Below, one piece after another: positions 10,188 to 20,707 of a stretch of DNA of 64,000 nt. Position numbers and translations under genes: made by a program. Within the stretch, counting starts at the first letter, position 1. Every line of letters starts with the position of its first letter. The notes under the pieces are model-generated. The model saw nothing but the letters and a program-made list of their open reading frames with translations, was not told where the DNA came from and did no database searches. Source of the stretch: Pararhizobium sp. A13 (lineage in GTDB: Bacteria > Pseudomonadota > Alphaproteobacteria > Rhizobiales > Rhizobiaceae); assembly GCF_040126305.1 (NCBI RefSeq), contig NZ_CP149510.1, forward strand, positions 2,677,001 through 2,741,000, in the 5' to 3' direction.

Positions 10188-10679
10188 ATGGCAAGTCTGT
10201 CGCAAGCCGTCAGTTCGCTGTTCCTCAAGGAATTCGTCGGCGCGTTCTTCCTGTCGATGCGCTATTTCTTCGCGCCGAAGTCGACGCTGAACTACCCGTT
10301 CGAAAAAGGCCCCGTCAGCCCGCGCTTCCGCGGCGAACACGCCCTGCGCCGTTATCCAAACGGCGAAGAACGCTGCATCGCCTGCAAGCTGTGCGAGGCG
10401 ATCTGTCCTGCCCAGGCGATCACCATCGAAGCCGGCCCGCGCCGCAACGATGGCACGCGCCGCACGGTCCGCTACGACATCGATATGGTGAAGTGCATCT
10501 ATTGCGGTTTCTGTCAGGAAGCCTGTCCGGTGGACGCGATCGTCGAAGGCCCGAACTTCGAGTTCGCCACCGAGACACGCGAAGAGCTGTATTACGACAA
10601 GGATCGTCTTCTTGCCAACGGCGATCGTTGGGAACGGGAAATCGCCCGTAACATCGCAATGGACTCGCCTTACCGCTGA
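10188..10679 (+). CDS. nuoI: NADH-quinone oxidoreductase subunit I
   Basis: TYKY-type subunit with two 4Fe-4S clusters (N6a and N6b) linking NuoG to NuoB. The two ferredoxin motifs are C63-C66-C69-C73 ([11 protein letters not shown]) and C103-C106-C109-C113 ([11 protein letters not shown]). The ATG at 10188 (163 residues) is preceded by GGAGG at 10177-10181, which has good spacing; an in-frame TTG at 10182 and ATG at 10185 lie closer to or within the ribosome site and are rejected. Confidence 0.97.
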   Translation: MASLSQAVSSLFLKEFVGAFFLSMRYFFAPKSTLNYPFEKGPVSPRFRGEHALRRYPNGEERCIACKLCEAICPAQAITIEAGPRRNDGTRRTVRYDIDMVKCIYCGFCQEACPVDAIVEGPNFEFATETREELYYDKDRLLANGDRWEREIARNIAMDSPYR

Positions 10680-10696
10680 GACCGTTGGAGAGACCG

Positions 10697-10751
10697 CGCC
10701 TGCCTCGTCGGCAGGCGTAAAACAGATTTTGGGCGTGGCCGGGAAACCCGG
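10697..10751 (+). promoter_or_regulatory. Paired hairpins in the nuoI-nuoJ spacer
   Basis: The 137-bp gap between nuoI and nuoJ is the longest in the operon. It contains an 8-bp perfect stem (CGCCTGCC at 10697-10704 with GGCAGGCG at 10710-10717, 5-nt loop) and a 5-bp stem (CCGGG/CCCGG at 10739-10751). Neither is followed by a run of T, so a simple terminator is unlikely. RNA processing or differential stability of the two operon halves are possible roles, by inference. Confidence 0.4.
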
Positions 10752-10816
10752 TTCGCCAGTGGGAAGGGTGGCCTGTCGGTCATGCCTGCCCGGGGAAGAC
10801 GAAAAAGGCACCGATC

Positions 10817-11431
10817 ATGGGTCTGCAGGCTCTTTTTTTCTATCTTTTTTCATTCGTCGCGGTTGCGTCGGCGTTCATGGTCATTTCCGCGCGAAACCCG
10901 GTTTATTCCGTGCTGTTTCTGATCCTGACGTTCTTCAATTCGGCCGGTCTGTTTCTGCTGACGGGCGCCGAATTCCTCGCGATGATCCTGCTGGTCGTCT
11001 ATATCGGCGCGGTTGCGGTTCTCTTCCTCTTCGTCGTGATGATGCTCGACATCGACTTCACCGAACTGAGGGCAGGGGTGCTTGACTATGCGCCGGTCGG
11101 CGCGCTGATCGGCCTTGTGCTTGCGGCCGAACTGATCATCGTGGTCGGCGGCAGTACGCTTTCGCCGGAAATCGCCAAGTCGATTTCGATGCCGATCCCG
11201 GCTGTGACGGACCGAACCAACACCGCCGCACTCGGTGACGTGCTCTACACGCACTATGTCTACTTCTTCCAGATCGCTGGTCTGGTTCTGTTGGTTGCGA
11301 TGATCGGTGCCATCGTGCTGACGCTGCGCCATCGCGAAAACATCAAGCGTCAGGATATTCCCACACAGGTTGCCCGTACGCCGAAGACCGCTGTCGAAGT
11401 GGTCAAGGTAAAGTCGGGACAGGGTCTTTAA
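10817..11431 (+). CDS. nuoJ: NADH-quinone oxidoreductase subunit J
   Basis: ND6-type membrane subunit of complex I. The 204-residue protein has five predicted helices, and the third contains the characteristic LLVVYIGAVAVLFLFVVMML stretch with its conserved Tyr-Ile-Gly kink. It ends in a basic, hydrophilic tail. nuoK follows 27 bp downstream. Confidence 0.96.
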   Translation: MGLQALFFYLFSFVAVASAFMVISARNPVYSVLFLILTFFNSAGLFLLTGAEFLAMILLVVYIGAVAVLFLFVVMMLDIDFTELRAGVLDYAPVGALIGLVLAAELIIVVGGSTLSPEIAKSISMPIPAVTDRTNTAALGDVLYTHYVYFFQIAGLVLLVAMIGAIVLTLRHRENIKRQDIPTQVARTPKTAVEVVKVKSGQGL

Positions 11432-11458
11432 GACAGGCGGGGTCAAGGAACAATCATC

Positions 11459-11767
11459 ATGGAAATCGGTATTTCCCACTATCTGACCGTTAGCGCCGTC
11501 CTGTTTACGCTCGGCGTCTTCGGCATCTTCCTCAACCGGAAGAATGTCATCATCATCCTGATGTCGGTGGAACTCATCCTGCTTGCGGTGAACATCAACA
11601 TGGTCGCCTTCTCGTCGTTCCTGGGCGACATCACCGGCCAGGTGTTTGCCTTGTTCATTCTGACCGTGGCGGCCGCGGAAGCCGCGATCGGTCTTGCAAT
11701 TCTCGTCGTCTTCTACCGCAACCGCGGTTCGATCGCCGTCGAAGACGTCAACATGATGAAGGGCTGA
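11459..11767 (+). CDS. nuoK: NADH-quinone oxidoreductase subunit K
   Basis: ND4L-type subunit with three membrane helices and 102 residues, the standard length. Conserved acidic residues in helices 2 and 3, needed for proton translocation in the family, are visible in [13 protein letters not shown] and [14 protein letters not shown]. The spacing to nuoL is only 7 bp. Confidence 0.97.
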   Translation: MEIGISHYLTVSAVLFTLGVFGIFLNRKNVIIILMSVELILLAVNINMVAFSSFLGDITGQVFALFILTVAAAEAAIGLAILVVFYRNRGSIAVEDVNMMKG

Positions 11768-11774
11768 GCGGGCA

Positions 11775-13772
11775 ATGAATACGATTATTCAAGCTATCGT
11801 CTTCCTGCCGCTGATCGGCTTTTTGATCGCCGGTCTGTTCGGCACCTCGATTGGCGCCAAGGCGTCGGAATATGTCACCAGCGGCTTCATGGTCATCGTC
11901 GCCGTGCTGTCGTGGTTCGTCTTCTTCAACGTCGCGCTGGGCGAGACGGAGATGATCAAGGTCACCGTCATGCGCTGGATCCAGTCCGGCAGCTTCGACG
12001 CCGAATGGGCCTTCCGCGTCGACACGCTGACGGCCGTGATGTTCGTGGTCGTCAACACGGTGTCGTGCCTGGTTCATATCTACTCGATCGGCTACATGCA
12101 CCACGATCCGAACCGGCCGCGCTTCTTCGCCTATCTGTCGCTGTTCACCTTCGCGATGCTGATGCTGATCACGTCTGACAATCTCCTGCAGATGTTCTTC
12201 GGTTGGGAAGGCGTGGGTCTGGCGTCGTACTTGCTGATCGGCTTCTGGTACAAGAAGCCGTCAGCCAACGCCGCGGCGATCAAGGCCTTTGTCGTCAACC
12301 GCGTCGGCGACTTCGGTTTCGCACTCGGCATCTTCGGCGTCTTCGTTCTGTTCGGTTCGATCAATTTCGAAACAATCTTCGCGGCGGCCGCAAGCTATCT
12401 GCCAGCGGAGGGTGCAGCGGAAGGTGGCGAAGCCGTCATCAACCTGTTCGGCATGCATCTCGACAAGGCGCACGCCATCACCGCTATCTGCCTGCTGCTC
12501 TTCATGGGCGCGATGGGCAAGTCGGCGCAGTTCCTGCTGCACACCTGGCTGCCGGACGCCATGGAAGGCCCGACACCGGTTTCGGCGCTCATCCATGCCG
12601 CGACCATGGTCACCGCCGGCGTCTTCCTCGTCGCCCGTATGTCGCCGCTGTTCGAACTGACCGAGGATGCCCGCACGGTCGTCGTGCTGGTCGGCGCGAT
12701 CACGGCCTTCTTCGCAGCGACCGTCGGCCTCGTGCAGAACGACATCAAGCGCGTCATCGCCTATTCCACCTGCTCGCAGCTCGGCTACATGTTCGTGGCG
12801 CTCGGCGTCGGCGCCTATGGCGCCGGCATCTTCCACCTGTTCACGCACGCCTTCTTCAAGGCGCTGTTGTTCCTGGGTGCCGGCTCGGTCATCCATGCCG
12901 TCGATGGTGAACAGGACATGCGGTTCATGGGCGGCCTGCGCAAGCACATTCCGATGACGTATTGGACGATGTTCATCGGCACGATTGCGCTGACGGGTGT
13001 CGGTATCCCGGGTACGGTTATCGGTACGGCAGGCTTCTTCTCGAAGGACGCGATCATCGAATCGACCTTCGCCTCGCACAGTGTGCTTTCCGGTTTGGCG
13101 TTCTCGCTGCTGGTGCTCGCCGCGCTGTTCACGAGCTTCTATTCCTGGCGTCTGACCTTCATGACCTTCCACGGCAAGCCACGCGCTTCCCATGAAGTCA
13201 TGCACCACGTCCATGAATCGCCGCAGGTGATGCTCGTGCCGCTCTACCTTCTCGGCACTGGCGCGCTCCTCGCGGGCTTCCTGTTCCACGATTATTTCTT
13301 CGGCCATCACTATGTCGAGTTCTGGCAGGGTTCGCTGTTCACGCTGCCGGAAAACGAGCTGCTCGAGGAATACCACCACGTACCGCTCTGGGTGAAATGG
13401 AGCCCCTTCTGCGCCATGGCGCTCGGCCTCATCACCGCCTGGTACATGTATATCCGCTCGCCTGAAACGCCGAAGTATCTGGCCAATCAGCACCGCGTTC
13501 TCTACCAGTTCCTGCTCAACAAGTGGTACTTCGACGAGATCTACGACTTCCTGTTCGTCCGTCCGGCCAAGCGCATCGGCACCTTCCTCTGGAAGGAAGG
13601 TGACGGGCGGGTCATCGACGGCTTTGGCCCGAACGGCATTGCCGCGCGCGTCATGGACGTCACCGACCGCGTCGTTCGCCTGCAGACCGGTTACCTCTAT
13701 CACTACGCCTTCGCGATGCTGATCGGCATTGCGGCGCTCGTTACCTGGATGATGCTCGGGAGCTCCTTCTGA
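11775..13772 (+). CDS. nuoL: NADH-quinone oxidoreductase subunit L
   Basis: ND5-type antiporter-like subunit at the far end of the membrane arm. It is 665 residues with the conserved blocks [39 protein letters not shown] (key Lys) and the proton-channel helices. A long C-terminal amphipathic helix lies along the arm in known structures, consistent with the length here. Its TGA overlaps the nuoM ATG by one base. Confidence 0.98.
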   Translation: MNTIIQAIVFLPLIGFLIAGLFGTSIGAKASEYVTSGFMVIVAVLSWFVFFNVALGETEMIKVTVMRWIQSGSFDAEWAFRVDTLTAVMFVVVNTVSCLVHIYSIGYMHHDPNRPRFFAYLSLFTFAMLMLITSDNLLQMFFGWEGVGLASYLLIGFWYKKPSANAAAIKAFVVNRVGDFGFALGIFGVFVLFGSINFETIFAAAASYLPAEGAAEGGEAVINLFGMHLDKAHAITAICLLLFMGAMGKSAQFLLHTWLPDAMEGPTPVSALIHAATMVTAGVFLVARMSPLFELTEDARTVVVLVGAITAFFAATVGLVQNDIKRVIAYSTCSQLGYMFVALGVGAYGAGIFHLFTHAFFKALLFLGAGSVIHAVDGEQDMRFMGGLRKHIPMTYWTMFIGTIALTGVGIPGTVIGTAGFFSKDAIIESTFASHSVLSGLAFSLLVLAALFTSFYSWRLTFMTFHGKPRASHEVMHHVHESPQVMLVPLYLLGTGALLAGFLFHDYFFGHHYVEFWQGSLFTLPENELLEEYHHVPLWVKWSPFCAMALGLITAWYMYIRSPETPKYLANQHRVLYQFLLNKWYFDEIYDFLFVRPAKRIGTFLWKEGDGRVIDGFGPNGIAARVMDVTDRVVRLQTGYLYHYAFAMLIGIAALVTWMMLGSSF

Positions 13773-15283
13773 TGACCGATTGGCCCATTCTTTCCGCGGT
13801 CACCTTCCTGCCGCTGGCAGGCGTTGCTCTTCTGCTTCTGATGCGTGAAGACAGCGCTTCCGGTCGCCGCAATATCCTGAACATCTCGCTCCTGACGACG
13901 ATCGCCACTTTCATCCTGTCGCTTTGGATATGGTGGAGCTTCGACTACACCAACCCGGGCTTCCAGATGATCGAGAAGCACGCCTGGCTCGGTACAGGCA
14001 TTTCCTATCATCTCGGCGTCGACGGCATTTCGGTGCTCTTCGTCGTCCTGTCGGCTTTCCTGATGCCTTTCTGCGTGCTGGCGAGTTGGGTGACCATCGA
14101 GAAGCGCCTGAAGCAGTACATGATCGCCTTCCTGCTTCTGGAAGTGTTCATGGTCGGCGTCTTCGTGTCGCTCGATATCGTTCTCTTCTACGTCTTCTTC
14201 GAAGCCGGCCTCATTCCGATGTTCATCATCATCGGCGTCTGGGGCGGCAAGGAGCGTGTCTATGCGTCCTACAAGTTCTTCCTCTACACGCTGCTCGGCT
14301 CGGTGCTGATGCTGCTCGCCATCATGGCGATGTACTGGCAGGCCGGCACGACGGATATCGCCGAACTGCTTGCCTACAACTTCCCGCGCCAGATGCAGAC
14401 CTGGCTATGGCTGGCCTTCTTCGCCTCCTTCGCGGTGAAGATGCCGATGTGGCCGGTCCACACCTGGCTTCCTGACGCGCACGTCCAGGCGCCGACGGCG
14501 GGCTCGGTCATCCTGGCGGGCATCCTCCTGAAGCTCGGCGGCTACGGCTTCCTGCGCTTCTCGTTGCCGATGTTCCCGCTGGCGTCGGAATATTTTGCGC
14601 CCATGGTCTTCTCGTTGTCGATCGTCGCCATCATCTACACCTCGCTGGTCGCGATGATGCAATCCGACATCAAGAAACTGATCGCCTATTCGTCGGTCGC
14701 CCACATGGGCTACGTCACCATGGGGATTTTCGCCGCCAATACGCAAGGCGTACAGGGCGCGATCTTCCAGATGCTGTCGCACGGCATCGTCTCGGGCGCG
14801 CTCTTCCTTTGCGTCGGCGTCGTCTATGACCGTACCCACACCCGCGAGATCAGCGCCTATGGCGGCCTCGTCAACAACATGCCGAAATATGCGGTCGCCT
14901 TCATGGTCTTCACCATGGCCAATGTCGGTCTTCCCGGTACCTCCGGCTTCGTTGGCGAAATCACCACGCTTCTCGGTGCCTTCCGAGCAAACACCTGGGT
15001 CGCCTTCTTCGCAACGAGCGGTGTCATTCTCTCCGCCTGCTACGCGCTCTGGCTCTATCGCCGCGTGATCTTCGGCGCGCTCGAGAAGGACAGCCTGAAG
15101 TCGCTGCTCGACCTCTCCGGCCGGGAAAAGGTCATCCTCTACCCGCTGGTCGTGCTGACCATCTTCTTCGGCGTCTATCCGGCTCCGGTTTTCGATGCGA
15201 CGGCAGCCTCGGTGGATCTACTCGTGAACAACTACACTGCCGCCGTGCAGGCCGCGCAAGACGTTGCGCTTTCGGCGCAATGA
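13772..15283 (+). CDS. nuoM: NADH-quinone oxidoreductase subunit M
   Basis: ND4-type antiporter-like proton-pumping subunit. The 503-residue protein has about 14 helices, the conserved Glu in [17 protein letters not shown] and the Lys segment [20 protein letters not shown]. It is translationally coupled to nuoL through a TGATG overlap. Confidence 0.98.
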   Translation: MTDWPILSAVTFLPLAGVALLLLMREDSASGRRNILNISLLTTIATFILSLWIWWSFDYTNPGFQMIEKHAWLGTGISYHLGVDGISVLFVVLSAFLMPFCVLASWVTIEKRLKQYMIAFLLLEVFMVGVFVSLDIVLFYVFFEAGLIPMFIIIGVWGGKERVYASYKFFLYTLLGSVLMLLAIMAMYWQAGTTDIAELLAYNFPRQMQTWLWLAFFASFAVKMPMWPVHTWLPDAHVQAPTAGSVILAGILLKLGGYGFLRFSLPMFPLASEYFAPMVFSLSIVAIIYTSLVAMMQSDIKKLIAYSSVAHMGYVTMGIFAANTQGVQGAIFQMLSHGIVSGALFLCVGVVYDRTHTREISAYGGLVNNMPKYAVAFMVFTMANVGLPGTSGFVGEITTLLGAFRANTWVAFFATSGVILSACYALWLYRRVIFGALEKDSLKSLLDLSGREKVILYPLVVLTIFFGVYPAPVFDATAASVDLLVNNYTAAVQAAQDVALSAQ

Positions 15284-15301
15284 CGACAGGACGGGATTGA
15301 A

Positions 15302-16744
15302 ATGACTGCTGAAACATTCCTCGCTAGCCTGCACCTGTCGACGCCGGAGCTGATCCTTGCGGTCGGCGCCATGGTCCTGTTGATGATCGGTGTCTTCTCG
15401 GGCGAGAAGTCTTCTGGGCTGATCACCGGCCTTGCCGTTGGCCTACTTGCCGTTTCGGGTGCCTGGCTGGTCTGGCAGACCGGCGACGGTGAGGCCTATG
15501 GCGGTGTGTTCCTCTCCGACCCATTCGCCAAGTTCATGAAGGTGCTGACGCTGGCCGGCTCCATGGTCACGCTGATCATGTCGGCGGGCGAGGCGCGCTC
15601 GGCGGGCATCGACCGCTTCGAGTTCCCGGTGCTGGTGGTGCTGGCGACGCTCGGCATGCTGCTGATGATTTCGGCCAACGACCTCATCTCGGTCTATCTT
15701 GCGCTCGAACTGCAGTCGCTGTCGCTCTATGTCGTTGCCGCGATGCACCGTGACAACCTCCGTTCGACCGAAGCGGGCCTCAAATATTTTGTTCTCGGCG
15801 CGCTGTCATCGGGCATGCTGCTCTACGGCATGTCGCTGGTTTACGGCTTCACCGGTCATACCGGCTTCGAAGCCATCGCGTCGGCGCTGACGGCGGAGGG
15901 CCGTTCGCTCGGTCTGGTTTTCGGGCTCGTCTTCATTCTTGCCGGCGTCGCCTTCAAGATTTCGGCCGTTCCGTTCCATATGTGGACGCCGGACGTCTAC
16001 GAAGGTGCGCCGACGCCGGTAACGGCATTCTTCGCTGCCGCGCCAAAGATCGCGGCGATGGCGATGCTCATCCGTCTGGTGATCACGCCATTCGAGCCGA
16101 TTGTTGCCGACTGGCGGCAGATCATCGTCTTCATCTCAATCGCTTCTATGCTGCTTGGCTCGTTCGCGGCGATCGGCCAGAAGAACATCAAGCGACTGAT
16201 GGCCTATTCGTCGATCGGCCATATGGGCTACGCGCTCGTCGGCCTTGCCAGCGGCTCGATGGCCGGTGTGCGCGGCGTGCTGATCTACATGCTGGTCTAT
16301 ATGGTCATGACGCTTGGCACCTTCGCCTGCATCATGGCGATGAAGCGCAAGGACGGCAACCATGTCGAGAACGTCGATGACCTCGCCGGCCTGTCGCAGA
16401 CCAATCCTCTCATGGCGACGGTATTGACGGTGATGATGTTCTCGCTGGCCGGCATTCCGCCGCTGGCCGGCTTCTTCGCCAAATATTTCGTGTTCATGGC
16501 GGCGATCGAGGCGCAACTTTACGCACTGGCGATTATCGGCGTTCTGGCCTCGGTCGTGGGTGCCTATTACTACCTGCGCGTCATCAAGCTGATGTGGTTC
16601 GATGAAGCCAAAGGCGAGTTCGCGCGCCCGTCCGGCGTGCTGCGCCTCGTTTATGGTCTCTCCGGTCTGTTTGTCGTTGCCTATGTGCTGATCGGCGGAC
16701 CGATCGGCACGGCGGCCGAAGTTGCAGCGCGGACCTTCTTTTGA
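15302..16744 (+). CDS. nuoN: NADH-quinone oxidoreductase subunit N
   Basis: ND2-type antiporter-like subunit of complex I, 480 residues. The segments [19 protein letters not shown] (acidic residue) and [20 protein letters not shown] (Lys) match the family. It is the last canonical nuo gene. Its stop overlaps the TTG start of birA by 4 bp, so birA is likely co-transcribed. Confidence 0.98.
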   Translation: MTAETFLASLHLSTPELILAVGAMVLLMIGVFSGEKSSGLITGLAVGLLAVSGAWLVWQTGDGEAYGGVFLSDPFAKFMKVLTLAGSMVTLIMSAGEARSAGIDRFEFPVLVVLATLGMLLMISANDLISVYLALELQSLSLYVVAAMHRDNLRSTEAGLKYFVLGALSSGMLLYGMSLVYGFTGHTGFEAIASALTAEGRSLGLVFGLVFILAGVAFKISAVPFHMWTPDVYEGAPTPVTAFFAAAPKIAAMAMLIRLVITPFEPIVADWRQIIVFISIASMLLGSFAAIGQKNIKRLMAYSSIGHMGYALVGLASGSMAGVRGVLIYMLVYMVMTLGTFACIMAMKRKDGNHVENVDDLAGLSQTNPLMATVLTVMMFSLAGIPPLAGFFAKYFVFMAAIEAQLYALAIIGVLASVVGAYYYLRVIKLMWFDEAKGEFARPSGVLRLVYGLSGLFVVAYVLIGGPIGTAAEVAARTFF

Positions 16745-17508
16745 TCAGCGAGCACCGGATCGGCAGGCTCTCGCTCGATGACTTCCGGCACACTGCCCTT
16801 GGCGATGTCGGGTCGACGAACACCGAATGCCTGATCCGCGCCCGCGCCGGTGATCCGGGACTCCACTGGATCACCGCGACACGGCAGATCGAGGGGCGGG
16901 GGCGGCGCGGCCGGGCCTGGTCCTCGGAACCAGGCAATCTCTATGCGTCGCTGCTGCTGATCGACCCGGCGCCGATGGACAAGCTTCATTCCCTGCCGCT
17001 CGCTGTTGCCGTCGCAGTGCATCGGGCGATCCAGGCGGTCATGCCGCCGGGATCCAACCCGGTCTCGATCAAATGGCCCAACGACATTCTGATTGCGGGC
17101 AAGAAGTGCTGCGGTATCCTGCTCGAAGGCGAGGGGTTGGCTGACGGCAGGCACGCGCTGGTCATCGGTTGCGGCATCAATGTCGCGCTGGCGCCGGACC
17201 ACGGGCTTTATCCCGTGACCAGCCTGCAGGCAGAAGGCGCAGCAGTTTCACCGGAAGAATTGTTTGCCCATTTGTTTCGCAGCATGGGCGAGGCATTGAA
17301 TGTCTGGAACCGCGGGCAGGGCATAGCCGAGATTATTGCAGAATGGCGGTCCGCAGCAGGCGGTATAGGCCAGAAGATCACGGTCAACCTGCCGGACCGC
17401 TCGCTTTCCGGACGGTTCGAAGGCATAGATGAAGACGGCCGGCTGATGCTCGATGTCGGAGCAGGCATGGTCCACCGCATCGCCGCGGGCGATGTATTTT
17501 TTGGATGA
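16741..17508 (+). CDS. birA: Biotin--[acetyl-CoA-carboxylase] ligase
   Basis: Activates biotin with ATP and attaches it to the biotinyl lysine of AccB and similar carriers. The 255-residue protein has the ligase motifs [16 protein letters not shown] (the GRGRRGR nucleotide loop) and [20 protein letters not shown], followed by the small C-terminal domain. There is no N-terminal DNA-binding domain, so it is a ligase only and not the E. coli type repressor. The start is taken as TTG at 16741 because no in-frame ATG or GTG fits the family N-terminus. Its substrate AccB lies at the right end of this window. Confidence 0.93.
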   Translation: MISEHRIGRLSLDDFRHTALGDVGSTNTECLIRARAGDPGLHWITATRQIEGRGRRGRAWSSEPGNLYASLLLIDPAPMDKLHSLPLAVAVAVHRAIQAVMPPGSNPVSIKWPNDILIAGKKCCGILLEGEGLADGRHALVIGCGINVALAPDHGLYPVTSLQAEGAAVSPEELFAHLFRSMGEALNVWNRGQGIAEIIAEWRSAAGGIGQKITVNLPDRSLSGRFEGIDEDGRLMLDVGAGMVHRIAAGDVFFG

Positions 17509-17527
17509 AACAAGGCGCAATCATTAA

Positions 17528-19195
17528 ATGAGCAAACAAGACGAACTCGTCTTCCTGCCGCTGGGCGGAGTTGGGGAAATCGGCATGAACCTGGCCCTTT
17601 ACGGCTATGGTGCGCCCTCCAGCCGTCAGTGGATCATGGTCGATTGCGGCGTGACCTTTCCGGGGCCGGACCTGCCAGGTGTTGATCTGGTTCTGCCGGA
17701 TATCCGATTTCTGGCAGAGGAACGCAAGAACCTCAAGGGCATCATCATCACCCATGCCCATGAAGACCACTACGGCGCGCTCGCCGATCTCTGGCCGGGC
17801 CTGAACGTGCCTGTCTATGCGTCGCCGTTTACAGACGGCATGCTTGACGCCAAACGCAATTTCGAGCGGACGCGCGCCGACGTGCCGATCACGATCTTCA
17901 AGCAGGGCGACCGGATCAATGTCGGTCCGTTCGAGATTGAAGCGGTCGGCGTCAACCATTCGATCCCCGAGCCGATGTCGCTGGTCATCCGCACGCCGCT
18001 CGGCAATATCGTCCATACCGGCGACTGGAAGATCGATCATGCGCCTTCACTTGGTCCGTTGACGGACGAGGCGCGGTTCCGCGCGATCGGCGACGAGGGC
18101 GTGCTCGCGCTGATGTGCGACAGCACCAATGCGATGCGCGATGGCGTATCGCCCCAGGAAGAGGAGGTTTCGGCGAGCCTCACCAAGATCATCGAGAACG
18201 CCACCGGCCGCGTCGCGATCACCACCTTCTCGTCCAATGTCGGCCGTATCCGCTCAATCGCCAAGGCATCCGCCTCCGCCGGTCGCGAAGTCCTTTTGCT
18301 CGGTAGTTCAATGAAGCGCGTCTGCGACGTCGCCCGCGATGTCGGCCTGATGGAAGGATTGAACCCGTTCATCGCCGAAGACGAATTCGGCTATATCCCG
18401 CGCGACAAGGTCGTTGTCATCCTCACCGGCAGCCAGGGAGAATCCCGTGCGGCGCTGGCAAAGATTTCTCGTGACGAGATGCGCAACGTTGCCTTCACGG
18501 CTGGCGATACCGTGGTGTTTTCTTCCCGCGCCATTCCCGGCAACGAGAAGGCGATCAACGACATCAAGAATGGCCTCGTCGAGCAGGGCATCCATATCGT
18601 CACAGACTCGGAAGCCCTCGTGCATGTTTCCGGCCACCCCCGCCGTCACGAGTTGCAGCAAATGTACGAATGGACGCGGCCGCAGATCCTCGTGCCGGTT
18701 CACGGTGAGGCGGCGCATCTGACGGCCCAGACCGAACTCGGCCTGCAATCCGGCATCAAGACGGTTCCGCGCGTGCGCAATGGCGACATCCTGCGGCTTG
18801 CGCCCGGTCCGGCAACGGTGATCGGCACGGCGCCGCATGGCCGTATCTACAAGGATGGCAGCCTGATCGGCGACTTCGACGAGATGGGCATCGGCGAGCG
18901 CCGCAAGCTTTCTTTTGCCGGCCATGTGTCGGTCAATGTCGTGCTTGACGAACGGTATGATTTCAACGCCGATCCCGATGTCGTCACCATCGGTCTGCCC
19001 GAGTTCGATGACGAGGGTGAGGATATGAACGATACGCTCTATGATGCCGTGCTTGGCGCCGTCGAAAGCATCCCGCGCGGCAAGCGCAAGGATCTCGCCA
19101 TGGTACAGGAAGCGGTTCGACGCGCGGTTCGCGGCACGGCCAATGAGGTCTGGGGCAAGAAACCGGTCGTCACCGTGTTCATTAACAAGCTCTGA
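17528..19195 (+). CDS. rnj: Ribonuclease J
   Basis: Metallo-beta-lactamase family RNase with endo- and 5'-3' exonuclease activity in mRNA turnover and rRNA maturation. The 555-residue protein starts with FLPLGGVGEIGMN and carries the zinc motif THAHEDHYGAL (HxHxDH) near residue 77, then a distal GHPRRHEL and a beta-CASP region. The C-terminal domain follows in full. It sits 19 bp after birA, apparently in the same transcription unit. Confidence 0.95.
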   Translation: MSKQDELVFLPLGGVGEIGMNLALYGYGAPSSRQWIMVDCGVTFPGPDLPGVDLVLPDIRFLAEERKNLKGIIITHAHEDHYGALADLWPGLNVPVYASPFTDGMLDAKRNFERTRADVPITIFKQGDRINVGPFEIEAVGVNHSIPEPMSLVIRTPLGNIVHTGDWKIDHAPSLGPLTDEARFRAIGDEGVLALMCDSTNAMRDGVSPQEEEVSASLTKIIENATGRVAITTFSSNVGRIRSIAKASASAGREVLLLGSSMKRVCDVARDVGLMEGLNPFIAEDEFGYIPRDKVVVILTGSQGESRAALAKISRDEMRNVAFTAGDTVVFSSRAIPGNEKAINDIKNGLVEQGIHIVTDSEALVHVSGHPRRHELQQMYEWTRPQILVPVHGEAAHLTAQTELGLQSGIKTVPRVRNGDILRLAPGPATVIGTAPHGRIYKDGSLIGDFDEMGIGERRKLSFAGHVSVNVVLDERYDFNADPDVVTIGLPEFDDEGEDMNDTLYDAVLGAVESIPRGKRKDLAMVQEAVRRAVRGTANEVWGKKPVVTVFINKL

Positions 19196-19226
19196 CGCCT
19201 GGATGGATCGCGCGAAAGGCAAAACC

Positions 19227-19631
19227 ATGCTTGGACGTGTCAATCACATTGCGCTGGCCGTTCCAAACCTCATCGAGGCGGCGGAAAAATACCGCTCGGT
19301 GCTGGGTGCCTCGGTAACGGCGCCGGATGCCTTGCCTGAGCACGGTGTCAGCGTGGTTTTCGTCACGCTTGCAAACACCAAGGTGGAACTGCTGGAGCCG
19401 CTGGGTGAGGACTCGCCGATTGCAGCCTTCCTTGCCAAGAACCCCGCCGGCGGCATGCATCATATCTGCTACGAGGTCGATGATATTGTAGCAGCGCGCG
19501 ACAGCCTTGTTGCTGCGGGGGGACGCGTTCTTGGCGACGGCCAGCCGAAGATCGGCGCGCATGGAAAGCCTGTGCTCTTCCTTCACCCCAAGGATTTCTT
19601 CGGGACGCTGATCGAACTGGAGCAGGTGTGA
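19227..19631 (+). CDS. mce: Methylmalonyl-CoA epimerase
   Basis: Interconverts (R)- and (S)-methylmalonyl-CoA in propionyl-CoA breakdown. The 134-residue protein has two vicinal-oxygen-chelate halves with metal ligands in LGRVNHIALAV, GGMHHICYEVDDI and a terminal GTLIELEQV. The ATG at 19227 gives the usual family N-terminus; an in-frame ATG at 19203 would add eight residues. Confidence 0.93.
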   Translation: MLGRVNHIALAVPNLIEAAEKYRSVLGASVTAPDALPEHGVSVVFVTLANTKVELLEPLGEDSPIAAFLAKNPAGGMHHICYEVDDIVAARDSLVAAGGRVLGDGQPKIGAHGKPVLFLHPKDFFGTLIELEQV

Positions 19632-19736
19632 CAGAAGGGCGCGAGCCTGAGGTTTGTCGGACAAGCCGGAAAGCGGTATAACGACCAACAATGCCAAAGA
19701 GAGCCCCTTCGGTTCCCTTCGCCGTGAGAGACCACG

Positions 19737-20006
19737 ATGCCGATCTTTTCCATCTTTGCGATCTACTTCATCATCTGGTGGTTGACGCTGTTCATTGTCC
19801 TGCCGATCGGCCTGCGCACCCAAGCCGAGGAGAACGAGGTCGTGCCAGGCAGCGTCGAGAGCGCGCCGGCGCGCTTCCGGGCGCTGCGGGTTTTTCTGCT
19901 GACCTCGGTGCTTGCGGCCATTATCCACTTCGCGTGGTATATCCTCTCCGTGCGCCTTGGCTACGGTTTGGACGCAATCCCCCAATTCGCGCCAAAATTC
20001 TACTGA
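19737..20006 (+). CDS. DUF1467 family membrane protein
   Basis: An 89-residue protein with two predicted membrane helices (about 4-22 and 50-70) and a central hydrophilic loop containing GLRTQAEENEVVPGS, features of the DUF1467 family seen downstream of mce in many Rhizobiales. Function unknown. It is probably the last gene of the nuo-birA-rnj-mce run, since a 0.7-kb gap follows. Confidence 0.88.
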   Translation: MPIFSIFAIYFIIWWLTLFIVLPIGLRTQAEENEVVPGSVESAPARFRALRVFLLTSVLAAIIHFAWYILSVRLGYGLDAIPQFAPKFY

Positions 20007-20156
20007 GATCAAATCGGGCGTGTTGCCGTTGCGACATTCGCTTGTGTGATAGCGACGACTTACGGACGGTCGGGTCAAAGCCGCTGAGGCGCGCGCCACG
20101 GAATTGACACGATTGACGCGCTCGCTCTTCTTCTTTCAGAATCGGTTTTGTTGAAA

Positions 20157-20187
20157 AGCAAAAAAAAACAAGGCTAAAAGCCTTGTT
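20157..20187 (-). terminator. Rho-independent terminator, strongest on the minus strand
   Basis: A 9-bp perfect stem (AACAAGGCT at 20167-20175, AGCCTTGTT at 20179-20187) with a three-base loop. On the plus strand it is preceded by a long A-run, so on the minus strand the stem is followed by eight or more T residues, an ideal intrinsic terminator. On the plus strand the tail is only CTTAAAG. It could work both ways and close the DUF1467 transcript, but the better orientation has no annotated gene upstream of it. Confidence 0.7.
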
Positions 20188-20387
20188 CTTAAAGTATCGC
20201 GTGATCCTTATCCGTTACCGGTGGCTGCGTATGACCGCGCCTAAGATCTTATCCTCCCAAGACTTGACCGCGAAATCGACAAGAATTTAATCTCCCTGCC
20301 TCTTTTGTGAGCCGAAACTAGCTCAAACATTATGCGTTGTCATCTGATTTTTTTGCATTTTTGCTACAGTCGAGCAAAATTTTTCCG

Positions 20388-20417
20388 TTGACAATATCTG
20401 TCGGATTCCTGTTACTA
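20388..20417 (+). promoter_or_regulatory. Candidate sigma-70 promoter upstream of proS
   Basis: A perfect TTGACA (20388-20393) followed after 17-18 bp by GTTACT/TTACTA. It would give a leader of about 280 nt before proS. The -10 is poor, so this remains a candidate. Confidence 0.3.
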
Positions 20418-20707
20418 CCGTGCCTTTTTGCCGTACCCGTCAATCGCTTTTTCAGCGCCCGAAACGCCGGCTCGTTAAGCCGTGACGTCAACAAAGATGA
20501 CGGGTTTTCTTCCTGTCGCGAAGCGTCTATGAACGCTTGAGCGCGGTGCATCCTTCTTCCTGAATCGGCCGGTCGGAGCGTCGCGACACATAGTCAAACG
20601 GCAGTGCCCGTTCGCATGCTCGTCGAGCGTGCAGGGGCTGCAAGCTCAACGTTATTTCGCCCGAATCCAACGATAGTGCGAAGTGCATAAAGTTCCGGAA
20701 CCCGTTC

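Larger units (their letters stand above)
20007..20707. other. 700-bp gap between DUF1467 gene and proS
   Basis: No gene is convincing. Short open frames on both strands between 20330 and 20551 mirror each other and lack ribosome sites. The region is more AT-rich than its surroundings. It holds a strong hairpin with a minus-strand T-tract (20157-20187) and a TTGACA-type promoter candidate (20388-20417), both listed separately. The orientation of the hairpin leaves room for a leftward small RNA between about 20190 and 20400. Confidence 0.5.

Noticed and set aside
20247..20336. 29-codon minus-strand frame starting MFELVSAHKRG near the orphan terminator
   Set aside because: No ribosome binding site before the ATG and a polar, unremarkable sequence.
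20330..20551. 73-codon minus-strand frame and its mirror plus-strand frame in the gap before proS
   Set aside because: Both cover the same bases, lack ribosome sites and show no protein family features.
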